This document shows, piece by piece, positions 1-7,200 of a stretch of 7,430 bases of DNA. Every line of letters starts with the position of its first letter. Within the stretch, counting starts at the first letter, position 1. The position numbers and the translations under genes are program-made. The notes beneath the pieces are model-generated. The model had not been told where the DNA came from. It did not search any database and saw only the letters and a program-made list of their open reading frames with translations. Origin of the DNA: Solirubrobacteraceae bacterium (GTDB lineage: Bacteria; Actinomycetota; Thermoleophilia; Solirubrobacterales; Solirubrobacteraceae); assembly GCA_030151725.1 (NCBI GenBank), contig JASLDD010000159.1, positions 1-7,430 on the forward strand. Reading direction: 5' to 3'.

Positions 1-633
1 CGACATCGCCAGGCAGGTGAAGCTGGGGGTGTCGCGGATCGTGAAGCGCGATGCCTCGGTCGTGCGCAAGCGCTGCACGAGGTCCAGAAACGTGCCCACG
101 TCGTCCGTGTCGAAGGCCACCACAAACTCCTGATCGTCCAGCCCGAAGGAGTAGGTCGTGTGGTTGTCAACGCCCGGGTATTCGCGTCCCACCTGGATGT
201 GTCCCTGCATGATCCGCCAGCGCTCCTCCGCGGGCAGCGCATACCACTCGCGTGACTTGACAAACGGGTACACGAACACGTAGCGACCACGAAATCCGCG
301 CACCACGTTGCGTTCGTCGTCAGAGTACTCAGAGCTCTTGCGCATCCCTAGGAACGAGTAGGGGGTCTGCGCCCACTTCATCAGACCGCTCTGGGCCAAC
401 ACGACGTGGAACTCGTGGATGCGATCGAGGTTCTCGGCCTCTGAGACCAGCAGCAGCTCGGCGTCGCCGCGGGTTCCCACGAGCGAGAACGTCTGCAGCA
501 TATGACCATCCGCGAAGTCCTCGCAGGCGGCGGCGAACTCGCGCTTGTCCTGCTCGCGGCTCTCGGCGTCGCGCCGCCGCCACTCGGGGTCGAGCTTCAA
601 GAAGGTGTACTTGACGAAGTGGCGGGCGCTCAC
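1..633 (-). CDS. hemQ: Coproheme decarboxylase (HemQ/ChdC), chlorite dismutase superfamily; C-terminus cut by window edge
   Basis: Reading the minus strand from GTG at 633 gives 211 residues open to the window edge, without a stop. The family (HemQ/ChdC) oxidatively decarboxylates iron-coproporphyrin III to heme b in the cytoplasm, the last step of the coproporphyrin-dependent pathway of Gram-positive bacteria. The fragment starts MSARHFVKYTFLKLDPEW. The diagnostic block is YPFVKSREWY (122-131), followed by EERWRIMQGHIQVGR (136-150) and TYSFGLDDQEFVVAFDTDD (160-178). By alignment from memory with firmicute HemQ, Tyr122 corresponds to the catalytic tyrosine, Lys126 to the propionate-binding lysine and His145 to the proximal heme ligand. 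The family is usually about 220-250 residues, so only a short C-terminal piece should be missing. GTG 633 was chosen because the conserved N-terminus begins there and an extended -10 sits just upstream; no Shine-Dalgarno is visible. It is divergent from the glycosyltransferase gene. Membership of the superfamily is near certain; the HemQ function is inferred from the motifs and the likely host. Confidence 0.9.
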   Translation of the reverse strand, partial: MSARHFVKYTFLKLDPEWRRRDAESREQDKREFAAACEDFADGHMLQTFSLVGTRGDAELLLVSEAENLDRIHEFHVVLAQSGLMKWAQTPYSFLGMRKSSEYSDDERNVVRGFRGRYVFVYPFVKSREWYALPAEERWRIMQGHIQVGREYPGVDNHTTYSFGLDDQEFVVAFDTDDVGTFLDLVQRLRTTEASRFTIRDTPSFTCLAMS

Positions 634-639
634 GCCTCG

Positions 640-648
640 ATTATCGCA
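640..648 (-). promoter_or_regulatory. Extended -10 promoter element for a leaderless hemQ transcript
   Basis: On the minus strand, TGCGATAAT lies at 648-640: a TGN extension followed by the hexamer GATAAT, one mismatch from TATAAT. Six bases separate the hexamer from the GTG start codon at 633, so the hexamer occupies -12 to -7 if transcription starts on the first base of the start codon. This is the arrangement of leaderless genes, common in actinobacteria. No Shine-Dalgarno precedes the GTG, which agrees. No good -35 is seen (CCGGGC at 17-bp spacing), as is tolerated with an extended -10. Inferred from sequence only. Confidence 0.55.
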
Positions 649-688
649 CCGCTCGTCGACTTGCCCGGTCCTCGACTCCTCCGATGGA

Positions 689-696
689 TACAGTAT
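689..696 (+). promoter_or_regulatory. Weak -10 candidate for the glycosyltransferase operon
   Basis: Upstream of the GTG at 703 there is no Shine-Dalgarno. TACAGT (689-694) fits the TANNNT pattern of -10 elements and ends 8 bases before the start codon; the overlapping CAGTAT (691-696) is at the exact spacing for a leaderless message. The only TTG-type -35 candidate, TTGCCC at 661-666, is 22 bp from TACAGT, which is too far. A promoter must lie within 634-702 or inside hemQ, so the location is plausible but the exact element is uncertain. Confidence 0.25.
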
Positions 697-702
697 GTCT
701 CC

Positions 703-3063
703 GTGCGGATCGCGCTCCTGTCGCCGTACTCTTGGACGTACCCGGGTGGGGTCACCCGCCATATCGAGGCGCTCGCGTCAGAGCTATCGACGCAGGGCCA
801 CGAAGCCCGCGTGCTAGCGCCTTTCGATCCCGACGACGAGCTCTCCCGCAGGCTGCATCGCGGGGCGCGCCCCCAGCCCCGCTCGGTAGGCGATGACTTC
901 GTCTCGCTCGGGCGTACCGTCGGCATCCCCGCCAACGGCGCCGTGTCCAACATGGCGCTGACGCCGCACACGGTGTTCGCGCTGCGCAACGAGCTGGGAA
1001 CGGGGGGATACGACGTGGTGCACATCCACGAGCCGGTCGTGCCGCTGGTGGGATGGGACGCGCTCTGCTCGGCCGGCGAGCTGCCCCGCGTCGGCACCTT
1101 CCACACCTACTCCGAGAACGTGCTCACAAACGGCTTCGCCGCGGGCCCGCTGGGGGGGCGGCGGCGCATGAATCGGCTGCACGTGCGCATCGCCGTCTCT
1201 GAGGCCGCCGCCTGGACGGCCAGGCGCTTCTACGGCGGGCGCTACCGCATCATCCCCAACGGCGTCCAGCTCCAGCCGGCACGAGGCGATCGTGCTTCGC
1301 AGCCGCGCCCGCTGAGGATCCTGTTCGTGGGCCAAGCGGTCGAGCGTAAGGGACTGCCGGTGCTGCTGCGCGCCTTTGAGGCGCTCCGCGACCAGATCCC
1401 CGCCACGCTCACGCTCGTGGGTGCCGGCGTGCAGGAGGTCGCCCACATGATGTTCGACGATCGCGGAGTGCACGCGCTAGGGAAGGTCTCGGAGGAGCGC
1501 AAGCTCTCAGAGTTGGCCGCAGCCGATGTGGTGTGCGCTCCGTCGCTCTACGGAGAGAGCTTTGGGATGGTGCTGACGGAGGCATTTGCCGCCTCGGCGC
1601 CGGTGATCGCCTCCGACATTCCCGGCTACCGTGATGTGGTTCGCCACGGTGTCGATGGTCTGTTGGTGCCCGCGGGCGACGCGCTCGCGCTGGCTGAGGC
1701 TCTGCGTGGGCTTGCACTCGATCATCAGCTGCGCGGCCGGATGGCGAGTTCGGCGCGCGAGCGGGCGGAGCGCTTTGCGTGGCCCTGCGTGGCCGCCGAG
1801 GTCCTCGACAGCTATGAGCAGGCGCTGGTTGTCGCCAGGCCCGCCACGCGGATGGGCGCAGCGGCTGTGCGCCACGGCTTGGTGCCCGCCGACCTGCAAC
1901 CGCGCATTCCTGCGGAACGCCTGCCCCGGCTGCCGGGGGGTGGGCGCAAGGAGGCAAGCCCTCAACAGGGTCGAGCGCCACGGGCGCTGCGACGAGGCGC
2001 GCTGCTCCTGTCCGGCTTGGCGGCCCTGTGCCTCGCCCTGCTGACACTGCGGAGCATCGGCGTTGGCCGTGTGGCTGCGAGCCTGCTTGCATCCAAGCCC
2101 GGGCTCGTGCTGGCGGGGCTGGGCTTGATGTGCGCCTCGATGTTCGCGCGGGCGATCGCCTGGCACGCGATCCTCTCGGCTGCGCCCATTTGGCGACGTG
2201 CCAAACGCAGAGATGCGATGCAGGGCACGTTCATTGGGGTGCTCATGTCGGCCACGCTCCCCGCTCGACTCGGTGAGCCTTCGCGTGCGCTGATCGTGGC
2301 CCGTCGCATCGGCCGGGCGCGCGAGACCCTGCCGGTGGTTCTCTCCACGATGGTCTCCCAGACGATGCTCAACCTGTTGGCGCTGACGCTGCTTGGGGCG
2401 ACGATGTTCTCGAGCGTCGACCCCTTCGATGGGCATCACCGGACGCTGCTGATCGCCGCCTTGGCGCCGATCGTGGCGTTGGCGGCGGTGTTGATCGCGC
2501 CTGTGCTCGTGCCCCCGGCTGCCGATCGTGCGCGGATCGGCGAGCGCGCAGCGCGCCTGCAGGCCCTGATGCATGCCGTGCGCCGCTGCCTGGAGCGGAT
2601 CAGAGACGGATTGCGCCTCTTTCGCCACCCCCGCCAGGCAGCGCTCGCGACAGCCGTGCAGTTGGGTGCGTGGGCGCTTCAGTGGATGAGCTGCTGGCTC
2701 TTGCTGATGGCGTTCGGGCTGGATACTCGAGCCGGAATGGCCGGCGCGGCGGCAGTTCTGTTTGCTGTCAACGCCACCGCGGTGGTGCCTGCCACGCCGG
2801 CCAACGTGGGTGTGTTCCAAGCCGCCTGTGCGGTGGTGCTCGTGGGCGCCTACCACGTCTCGACCCCCGACGCGATCGCTTACGGGATCGTCCTGCAGCT
2901 CGTGGAGCTCGCAACCGCGCTGATCATGGGGCTGCCTGCGCTCGTCAACGAGGGGCTCTCATGGAGAGAGGTGCGCCTGCGCACGATGCACGCAGCGCCG
3001 ATCAAGCTGGGACCGCTGCCGTCCGGCAGAGGTGTCTCTGCGGCCTCCTCCACCGCGCCCTGA
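703..3063 (+). CDS. GT4-family glycosyltransferase fused to LPG_synthase_TM/flippase-like membrane domain
   Basis: A 786-residue two-part protein. Residues 1 to about 378 form a GT-B fold GT4 transferase resembling PimA, the phosphatidylinositol mannosyltransferase. It opens with MRIALLSPYSWTYPGGVTRH, including the Gly15-Gly16 loop. It also has DVVHIHEP (104-111), GTFHT with His134, IPNGV (184-188), VERKG with Arg215 and Lys216 for the nucleotide-sugar phosphates, and the EX7E motif Glu285-Glu293 in ESFGMVLTE. Residues 380-430 are a Pro/Arg/Ala-rich linker. From about 431 come roughly eight hydrophobic segments (near 431-449, 466-487, 506-523, 546-570, 580-604, 645-670, 678-712, 722-748). These carry the LPG_synthase_TM (UPF0104/YbhN-like) signatures ARLGEPSRALIVARR (521-535) and PATPANVGVFQAA (696-708). 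GTG 703 is the start: it fits the GT4 N-terminus, while earlier in-frame codons run antisense into hemQ. The catalytic part should face the cytoplasm. Substrate and acceptor are unknown; a lipid-linked mannoside-type product is a guess from the PimA likeness. It probably heads a three-gene operon. Confidence 0.85.
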   Translation: MRIALLSPYSWTYPGGVTRHIEALASELSTQGHEARVLAPFDPDDELSRRLHRGARPQPRSVGDDFVSLGRTVGIPANGAVSNMALTPHTVFALRNELGTGGYDVVHIHEPVVPLVGWDALCSAGELPRVGTFHTYSENVLTNGFAAGPLGGRRRMNRLHVRIAVSEAAAWTARRFYGGRYRIIPNGVQLQPARGDRASQPRPLRILFVGQAVERKGLPVLLRAFEALRDQIPATLTLVGAGVQEVAHMMFDDRGVHALGKVSEERKLSELAAADVVCAPSLYGESFGMVLTEAFAASAPVIASDIPGYRDVVRHGVDGLLVPAGDALALAEALRGLALDHQLRGRMASSARERAERFAWPCVAAEVLDSYEQALVVARPATRMGAAAVRHGLVPADLQPRIPAERLPRLPGGGRKEASPQQGRAPRALRRGALLLSGLAALCLALLTLRSIGVGRVAASLLASKPGLVLAGLGLMCASMFARAIAWHAILSAAPIWRRAKRRDAMQGTFIGVLMSATLPARLGEPSRALIVARRIGRARETLPVVLSTMVSQTMLNLLALTLLGATMFSSVDPFDGHHRTLLIAALAPIVALAAVLIAPVLVPPAADRARIGERAARLQALMHAVRRCLERIRDGLRLFRHPRQAALATAVQLGAWALQWMSCWLLLMAFGLDTRAGMAGAAAVLFAVNATAVVPATPANVGVFQAACAVVLVGAYHVSTPDAIAYGIVLQLVELATALIMGLPALVNEGLSWREVRLRTMHAAPIKLGPLPSGRGVSAASSTAP

Positions 3064-3099
3064 GCAGGCGTCGGCTCTTTGGCGGCGTATCGATCGACT

Positions 3100-3396
3100 G
3101 TGAGCAACGCGTGGGTATACATGCTGCGCTGCGTCGACGGCTCGCTCTACACGGGTTGGAGCACCGATGTTGACCGGCGTCTGATCCGCCATCGCGCGGG
3201 CAAGGCCAGCCGCTATACGGCCAGCCGTCGTCCGCTCGAGCTGGTCCTCGCGCTGCCGATGCCCGATCGGAGGGCGGCGATGCGCGAGGAGGCGCGCATC
3301 AAGCGCCTCGATCGCCCCGCAAAGCTCGCTCTGATTGCCTGTCACGAGAGCAGTTGCGATGAGGGTGGGGAGGTACGGACGCCGGTTCGGGCATGA
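3100..3396 (+). CDS. GIY-YIG endonuclease-domain protein (UPF0213/YhbQ-like)
   Basis: A 98-residue protein consisting of little more than one GIY-YIG domain. The hallmark strands are seen as VYM (6-8, in WVYMLRCVDGSLYTG) and YTG (17-19). They are followed by the helix DVDRRLIRH with the probable catalytic Arg27, a YTASRRPLELV segment (39-49) and the metal-binding glutamate, probably Glu64, in REEARIKRL. The order and spacing match the small UPF0213/YhbQ proteins, cytosolic single-domain members linked to DNA damage tolerance; their substrates are poorly defined. The usual key residues are present, so it may be active. GTG 3100 was chosen because the family starts a few residues before the first strand; a TTG at 3079 would add seven residues. 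Neither has a clear Shine-Dalgarno. It lies 36 bp after the glycosyltransferase stop and 7 bp before the next gene, suggesting co-transcription. The C-terminal tail (82-98) is family-unspecific. Domain assignment is firm; biological role is open. Confidence 0.85.
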   Translation: MSNAWVYMLRCVDGSLYTGWSTDVDRRLIRHRAGKASRYTASRRPLELVLALPMPDRRAAMREEARIKRLDRPAKLALIACHESSCDEGGEVRTPVRA

Positions 3397-3403
3397 TGGG
3401 GGT

Positions 3404-4045
3404 ATGTCAGCAAGACCTCCGGCGCGCAGCGTCAAGATCTCAGAGGACGAGCGCACCGGTTGGTCATCCGATCGGCCACGCCGTGACGGCGCGCCTCCGC
3501 GCCCGGCCGACCTCACGGTTCACTGCCGCGTGCTCTCGCCGGCGGACCGCCTGCGCTACTCTCCCGGCAGTTTGCTCGTGGTCGTCTCCGCATCCGCCAA
3601 GGAGCGCGACGAGTTCCTCGACCGGCTGATCGAGGATCGCGCCTCGCTGTTGTCGCTCGACAAGGTTCGCGGCCTGTTGGCGGGGCGGGTGTCCGAGGAG
3701 GAGATGGACGCGCGCTCGCAGGAGCTGTTGCTGGCAGCGGTCTCCAAGCGCCTGGAGAGCCGCGAGACGGTGGTGCTGGCAGCGGCGGGACTTGAGGCCG
3801 CCGAGCGTGAGCCTTTCGTGCGGATGGCGGCGGCTCTGAAACGGCCTCGCCACCTGATCCTGCTGGAGATCGCGCGTGAGCGGGTCGCAGAGGAGGACCT
3901 CACGGCCCTAAACGAGCTGCGCCGGGTGCTAGATGCCGGTGAGCTCGGCAACGAGGGCTTTCAAACGGCATTGCGCCTCGGCGGCGGCACCGCGATCGAG
4001 GTCAAGCGAATCCTGTTCCGCCCCCCGCCGCGCGAAGACAACTAG
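3404..4045 (+). CDS. Degenerate polynucleotide-kinase-like P-loop protein (probable pseudo-kinase)
   Basis: A 213-residue protein with no confident named family. Residues 1-40 are Arg/Pro-rich and probably disordered. From about 55 the layout follows Pnkp/AAA_33-type kinases. The SPGSLLVVVSASAKERDEF segment (54-71) stands where such kinases have a hydrophobic strand and GxxGxGKST; SLDKVRGLLAG (84-94) matches the 'SSDxxRxxLxG' segment; a helix with SKRLESRETVVLAAAGL (114-130) stands where 'RLxxGxxVVVDATN' is expected; a further strand HLILLEIA (150-157) follows; and ELRRVLDAGELGNEGF (171-186) matches the family's late 'LRR...L..EGF' segment. The Walker A glycines and Ser/Thr are gone and the VVVDATN Asp and Thr are both Ala, so ATP-dependent kinase activity is unlikely. 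ATG 3404 is 7 bp after the nuclease gene's stop, with GGGGG too close to be an ideal ribosome site, so translational coupling is likely. Earlier in-frame starts (ATG 3359, GTG 3365) overlap the nuclease. That it is a real gene is well supported by its position and length; the kinase-like fold is inferred from motif order. Confidence 0.65.
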   Translation: MSARPPARSVKISEDERTGWSSDRPRRDGAPPRPADLTVHCRVLSPADRLRYSPGSLLVVVSASAKERDEFLDRLIEDRASLLSLDKVRGLLAGRVSEEEMDARSQELLLAAVSKRLESRETVVLAAAGLEAAEREPFVRMAAALKRPRHLILLEIARERVAEEDLTALNELRRVLDAGELGNEGFQTALRLGGGTAIEVKRILFRPPPREDN

Positions 4046-4270
4046 CCCGTAAGAGCTTTCACCGCCCGGCCGCTTGAGTCTGGTGCGCCTTGCAGGGCTT
4101 CAGTTCCGCATGGGCGTGGCCGATGGGCGAGCCGTGGAGAGCTTGCAGCAGACGGTCTTGCCGGAGAGGCGGTACACAATCGCCCGTGGCGTGGACCGGA
4201 GACGCTCTGACGTCTCACGGCTGCGGCTTCTCGACACCCGACTGGTTCGCGTAGAGCTGGCGAGGCTGCG
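4046..4270. other. Convergent intergenic region, no gene supported
   Basis: These 225 bp lie between the ends of two convergent genes. Short open frames cross it on both strands but none has recognisable protein character; their residues are mostly Arg, Ala, Ser and Pro, as expected of random high-G+C sequence, and the longer ones run antisense or out of frame into metH. I looked for tRNA features (TTCGA T-loop with matching stems, CCA ends) on both strands and found none that fold. The only structure seen is the stem-loop at 4196-4220. Confidence 0.6.
4196..4220. terminator. Stem-loop between convergent genes, candidate bidirectional terminator
   Basis: CCGGAGACG (4196-4204) pairs with CGTCTC plus CGG (4211-4216 and 4218-4220) around a 6-base loop CTCTGA (4205-4210). 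This gives nine base pairs with a single bulged A at 4217. It sits in the gap where transcription from both the plus-strand operon and metH should end, about 150 bp after the former's stop and 50 bp after the latter's. Neither side has a T-tract, so it is not a classic intrinsic terminator; U-less hairpin terminators have been proposed in actinobacteria, but function here is unproven. Confidence 0.35.
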
Positions 4271-7200
4271 CTACGAGGCGCCCTCGCCCGCCATCGCGGG
4301 CTCATCCTCGGCTTCGACGGCGCCCGCGGGAGGATCTGCGTCGTCGAGCTCGCCGAACAGCGAAGGATCGCGGCTCGATCCCAGGATCACGTCGTCGGGC
4401 GAGCCGTTGGGCAGCAGCCGTCCCTGACGGGTGCCGAAGTAGATCGCCTGGGGGTGATGGGCGATGAGCGCCAGCGTCGACTGCTCTGGCTCGGGTGCAT
4501 AGCCGTCGGTGATCGTCATCCCGATCTGCTGGAGGTCGAGGAGCTTCTCGACCTTCAAGTGCTCACTCTGCTCGGGCACCGCCGGATAGCCCCACGAGTA
4601 GCGCCGACCCTGTGTGGCGCCGATCGAGAGCATTTCGCGTGCGCGGGCGTGCAGCCACTCGGCCAGGCCCTCGGCGGTCTGGACGCCGAGCCCGTGCACG
4701 AACAGCTGCTCGGCGAACTCGCCTTCGGCCTCCAGCTTGGCCATCAGCTCGGTGACCTCTGAGCCGACCGTCACCGCCTGCACCGCGATCACGTCCAGCT
4801 CCTCGGGTGCCCGTCCGTCGATTGCGGGGCGGAAGAAGTCGGCCAGGCAGATGCGATCGCCCTTGGGCTGGCGCGGGCAGACGAAGCGCGTGAGCTCCGT
4901 CGTGCGGTCCTCGGGGTCGAGCACCACGATGTCGTTGCCTAACGCGTAGCAGGGGAAGAAGCCGAGCAGCGCGCGCGGGTGTAGGTAGGTCTGCTCGTGC
5001 CACATACGCTCCAGGCGCGGGCGGAAGTCATCGCGCAGCAGCGTCTGCCAGGCCTCGCCTTTGACTCCGCGGCCTCCCCAATGCAGCTTGAACAGCACGT
5101 GTGTGTCGAGATGCCTGTAGACCTCATCCAGGTCCACCTCGATCTCCTGCACGCCCCAGAAGGGCGGGGTCGGCACGGGAGCATCGGTACGGGCGGGCGA
5201 GCGCACTGAGTCATCGGCGAAGTTGAGATCCTCGACCGGCTCCTCGCCTTTTTCGCGGAACGCGGTGGCGCCCGAGCGGAGCTTCTCCACGAGCGCCTCG
5301 TGAGCCTCCGTGTCGATCAGCTGATCCATCACCGCCAGGCCCTCGAAGGCGTCCTTGCAGTAGAAGACGCCCGGCTCGTAGACCTCCTCGGAGTCTTTGC
5401 CGCCGGGGTACAGCGCGCGGTAGGAGAACGCGCGGTTGATTGCAGCGCCACCGATCAGGACGGGATAGTCGAGCTTCTTCGAGTGCAGCTCCTGGATGCA
5501 GGCGGGCATCTGCTTGGAGGTGGACACCAGCAGCGCGCTCAAGCCGATCGCCGTCGCTTTGTGTTCCACGGCGGCATCCAGGATCGTCTGGATCGGGACC
5601 TGCTTGCCGAGATCCACGACCGTGTAGCCGTTGTTCGTGAGGATCGTGTTGACGAGCGACTTGCCGATGTCGTGCACGTCACCGAACACCGTCGCCAAGA
5701 CGACCGTGCCCTTGGTGTAACCCTCGATCTTGTCCAGGTATTTCTCCAGCTGCGCCACAGCCTTCTTCATGACCTCAGCCGACTGCAGCACGAATGGGAG
5801 GATCAGTTCGCCGGCGCCGAACTTGTCTCCAACCTCTTTCATGGCCGGCAGCAGCACCTCGTTGAGCGTGGGCACCGCGCCGATCTTCTCGACGCTACGA
5901 TCGATCCAGTCCTCCACGCCCTCCTTGCGCCGACGCAGGATGTGGAAGTGCAGCGCTTGCTCGGGCTCCATCCCTTCGGTGGGGTCGGCAGCGCTCTGCG
6001 TCTCCTCCTCGCCTTTGGACTCGAAGTGGGCGATGAAGCGCTCCAGGGCGTCCTCGCGGCGGTTGAACACCAGGTCGTCCGCCAGCTGGCGCTCGATGTC
6101 CGAGATCTCCGAGTAGGGGGTGATGTGATTCGGGTTGACCATCGCCAGGTCGAGGCCCGCGCCGACGCAGTGGTGCAGGAACACCGAGTTGAGCACCGCC
6201 CGGGCGCCTGGCGAGACGCCGAATGAGACGTTGGAGACTCCCAGCGATGTCTTGACGTGGGGAATCTGCTCCTTGATCGCTTTGATGCCCGCGATCGTCT
6301 CGACGGCCGATGGCCGCCACTCCTCGTCGCCCGTGGTCAGCGTGAAGGTCAGGCAGTCGAAGATCAAGAGCTCGGGGTCCAATCCGTGCTCCTCGCAGCA
6401 CAGGTCGCGGATCCGCTTGGCGACCTCGACCTTGCGCTCGGCAGTCTTGGCCATGCCGACCTCGTCGATTGTCAGCGCTATCAGCGCGGCGCCGTGGGCC
6501 AGCGCGACCGGCACCACGCGGTCGAGCTTGTCGCGCCCGGCCTCCAGGTTGACCGAGTTGACGATCGCGCGGCCGGGGATCTGCTCGAGCGCGCGTTCGA
6601 TGACCTCGGGCTCGGTCGAGTCAATCTGGATCGGCGCGGGCTGGGTCAGCGAGACCTTCTTGGCTACCAACCGCATCTGTTCGTCCTCGTCGCTGCGCTC
6701 TGTCAGCGCCACGCACAGATCGAGCACGTGCGCGCCGCCGGAGACCTGGTCCTCGGCGATCTGCAGCAGCCCGTCATAGTCGTCGGCGAGCAGCAGCTCC
6801 TTGGCCTTGCGTGAGCCCTGCGAGTTGACCCGCTCGCCAACCATCGTCGGGCGCGGCTCCTGAACCAAGGGTGTGGCGGCGATCATCGAGGAGACGAGTG
6901 GCGCTCGGGGCTTTGGACGCGCCTGCACCGGACGCTTCACCACGCGCTCTGCAATTGCCGCGATGTGCTCCGGTGTGGTGCCGCAGCAACCGCCCACCAC
7001 GCCCACGCCGTAGCGCTCCACGAACTCCTTCAGCGCTTCCGCCAGCGGGATCGGCTGCTCGGGGAAGATCGTCTCCCCGTCAGGTCCCTGCAGAGGGAGG
7101 CCGGCATTGGGGATGCACGCAACCGGCACCGGCGAGTATTCGCCGAGGAAGCGAATCGCGTCGCGCATGTCCTCGGGACCGGTCGAGCAGTTCAGGCCGA

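Noticed and set aside
502..702. N-terminal extension of the glycosyltransferase by 67 residues, starting at ATG 502
   Set aside because: It would lie antisense within hemQ for about 130 bp, and the GT4 family's conserved N-terminus begins exactly at GTG 703.
1507..2856. 449-residue open frame antisense to the glycosyltransferase fusion
   Set aside because: Composition is rich in Arg, His, Gln and Ala with no recognisable motif; a typical shadow frame in high-G+C coding DNA.
3079..3099. TTG start for the GIY-YIG gene, seven residues upstream
   Set aside because: The domain's first strand begins shortly after GTG 3100 and TTG is the rarer start; neither has a good ribosome site, so this is a preference rather than proof.
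3335..3403. Upstream starts for the pseudo-kinase gene (3335, 3359, 3365)
   Set aside because: They overlap the end of the nuclease gene and add a basic stretch with no family likeness; ATG 3404 directly after the nuclease stop is more economical.
4046..4140. Possible tRNA-like stretch on the minus strand (sequence around GGGCGGTGAAAGCTCTTACG)
   Set aside because: No T-arm, anticodon arm or acceptor stem could be paired around it.
4042..4305. Small open frames crossing the convergent gap on both strands (up to 117 residues)
   Set aside because: No start signals, biased residues typical of non-coding high-G+C sequence, and overlap with the end of metH.
5300..6226. 308-residue open frame antisense to metH
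   Set aside because: It mirrors the well-conserved cobalamin and pterin domains of metH and has no domain character of its own.
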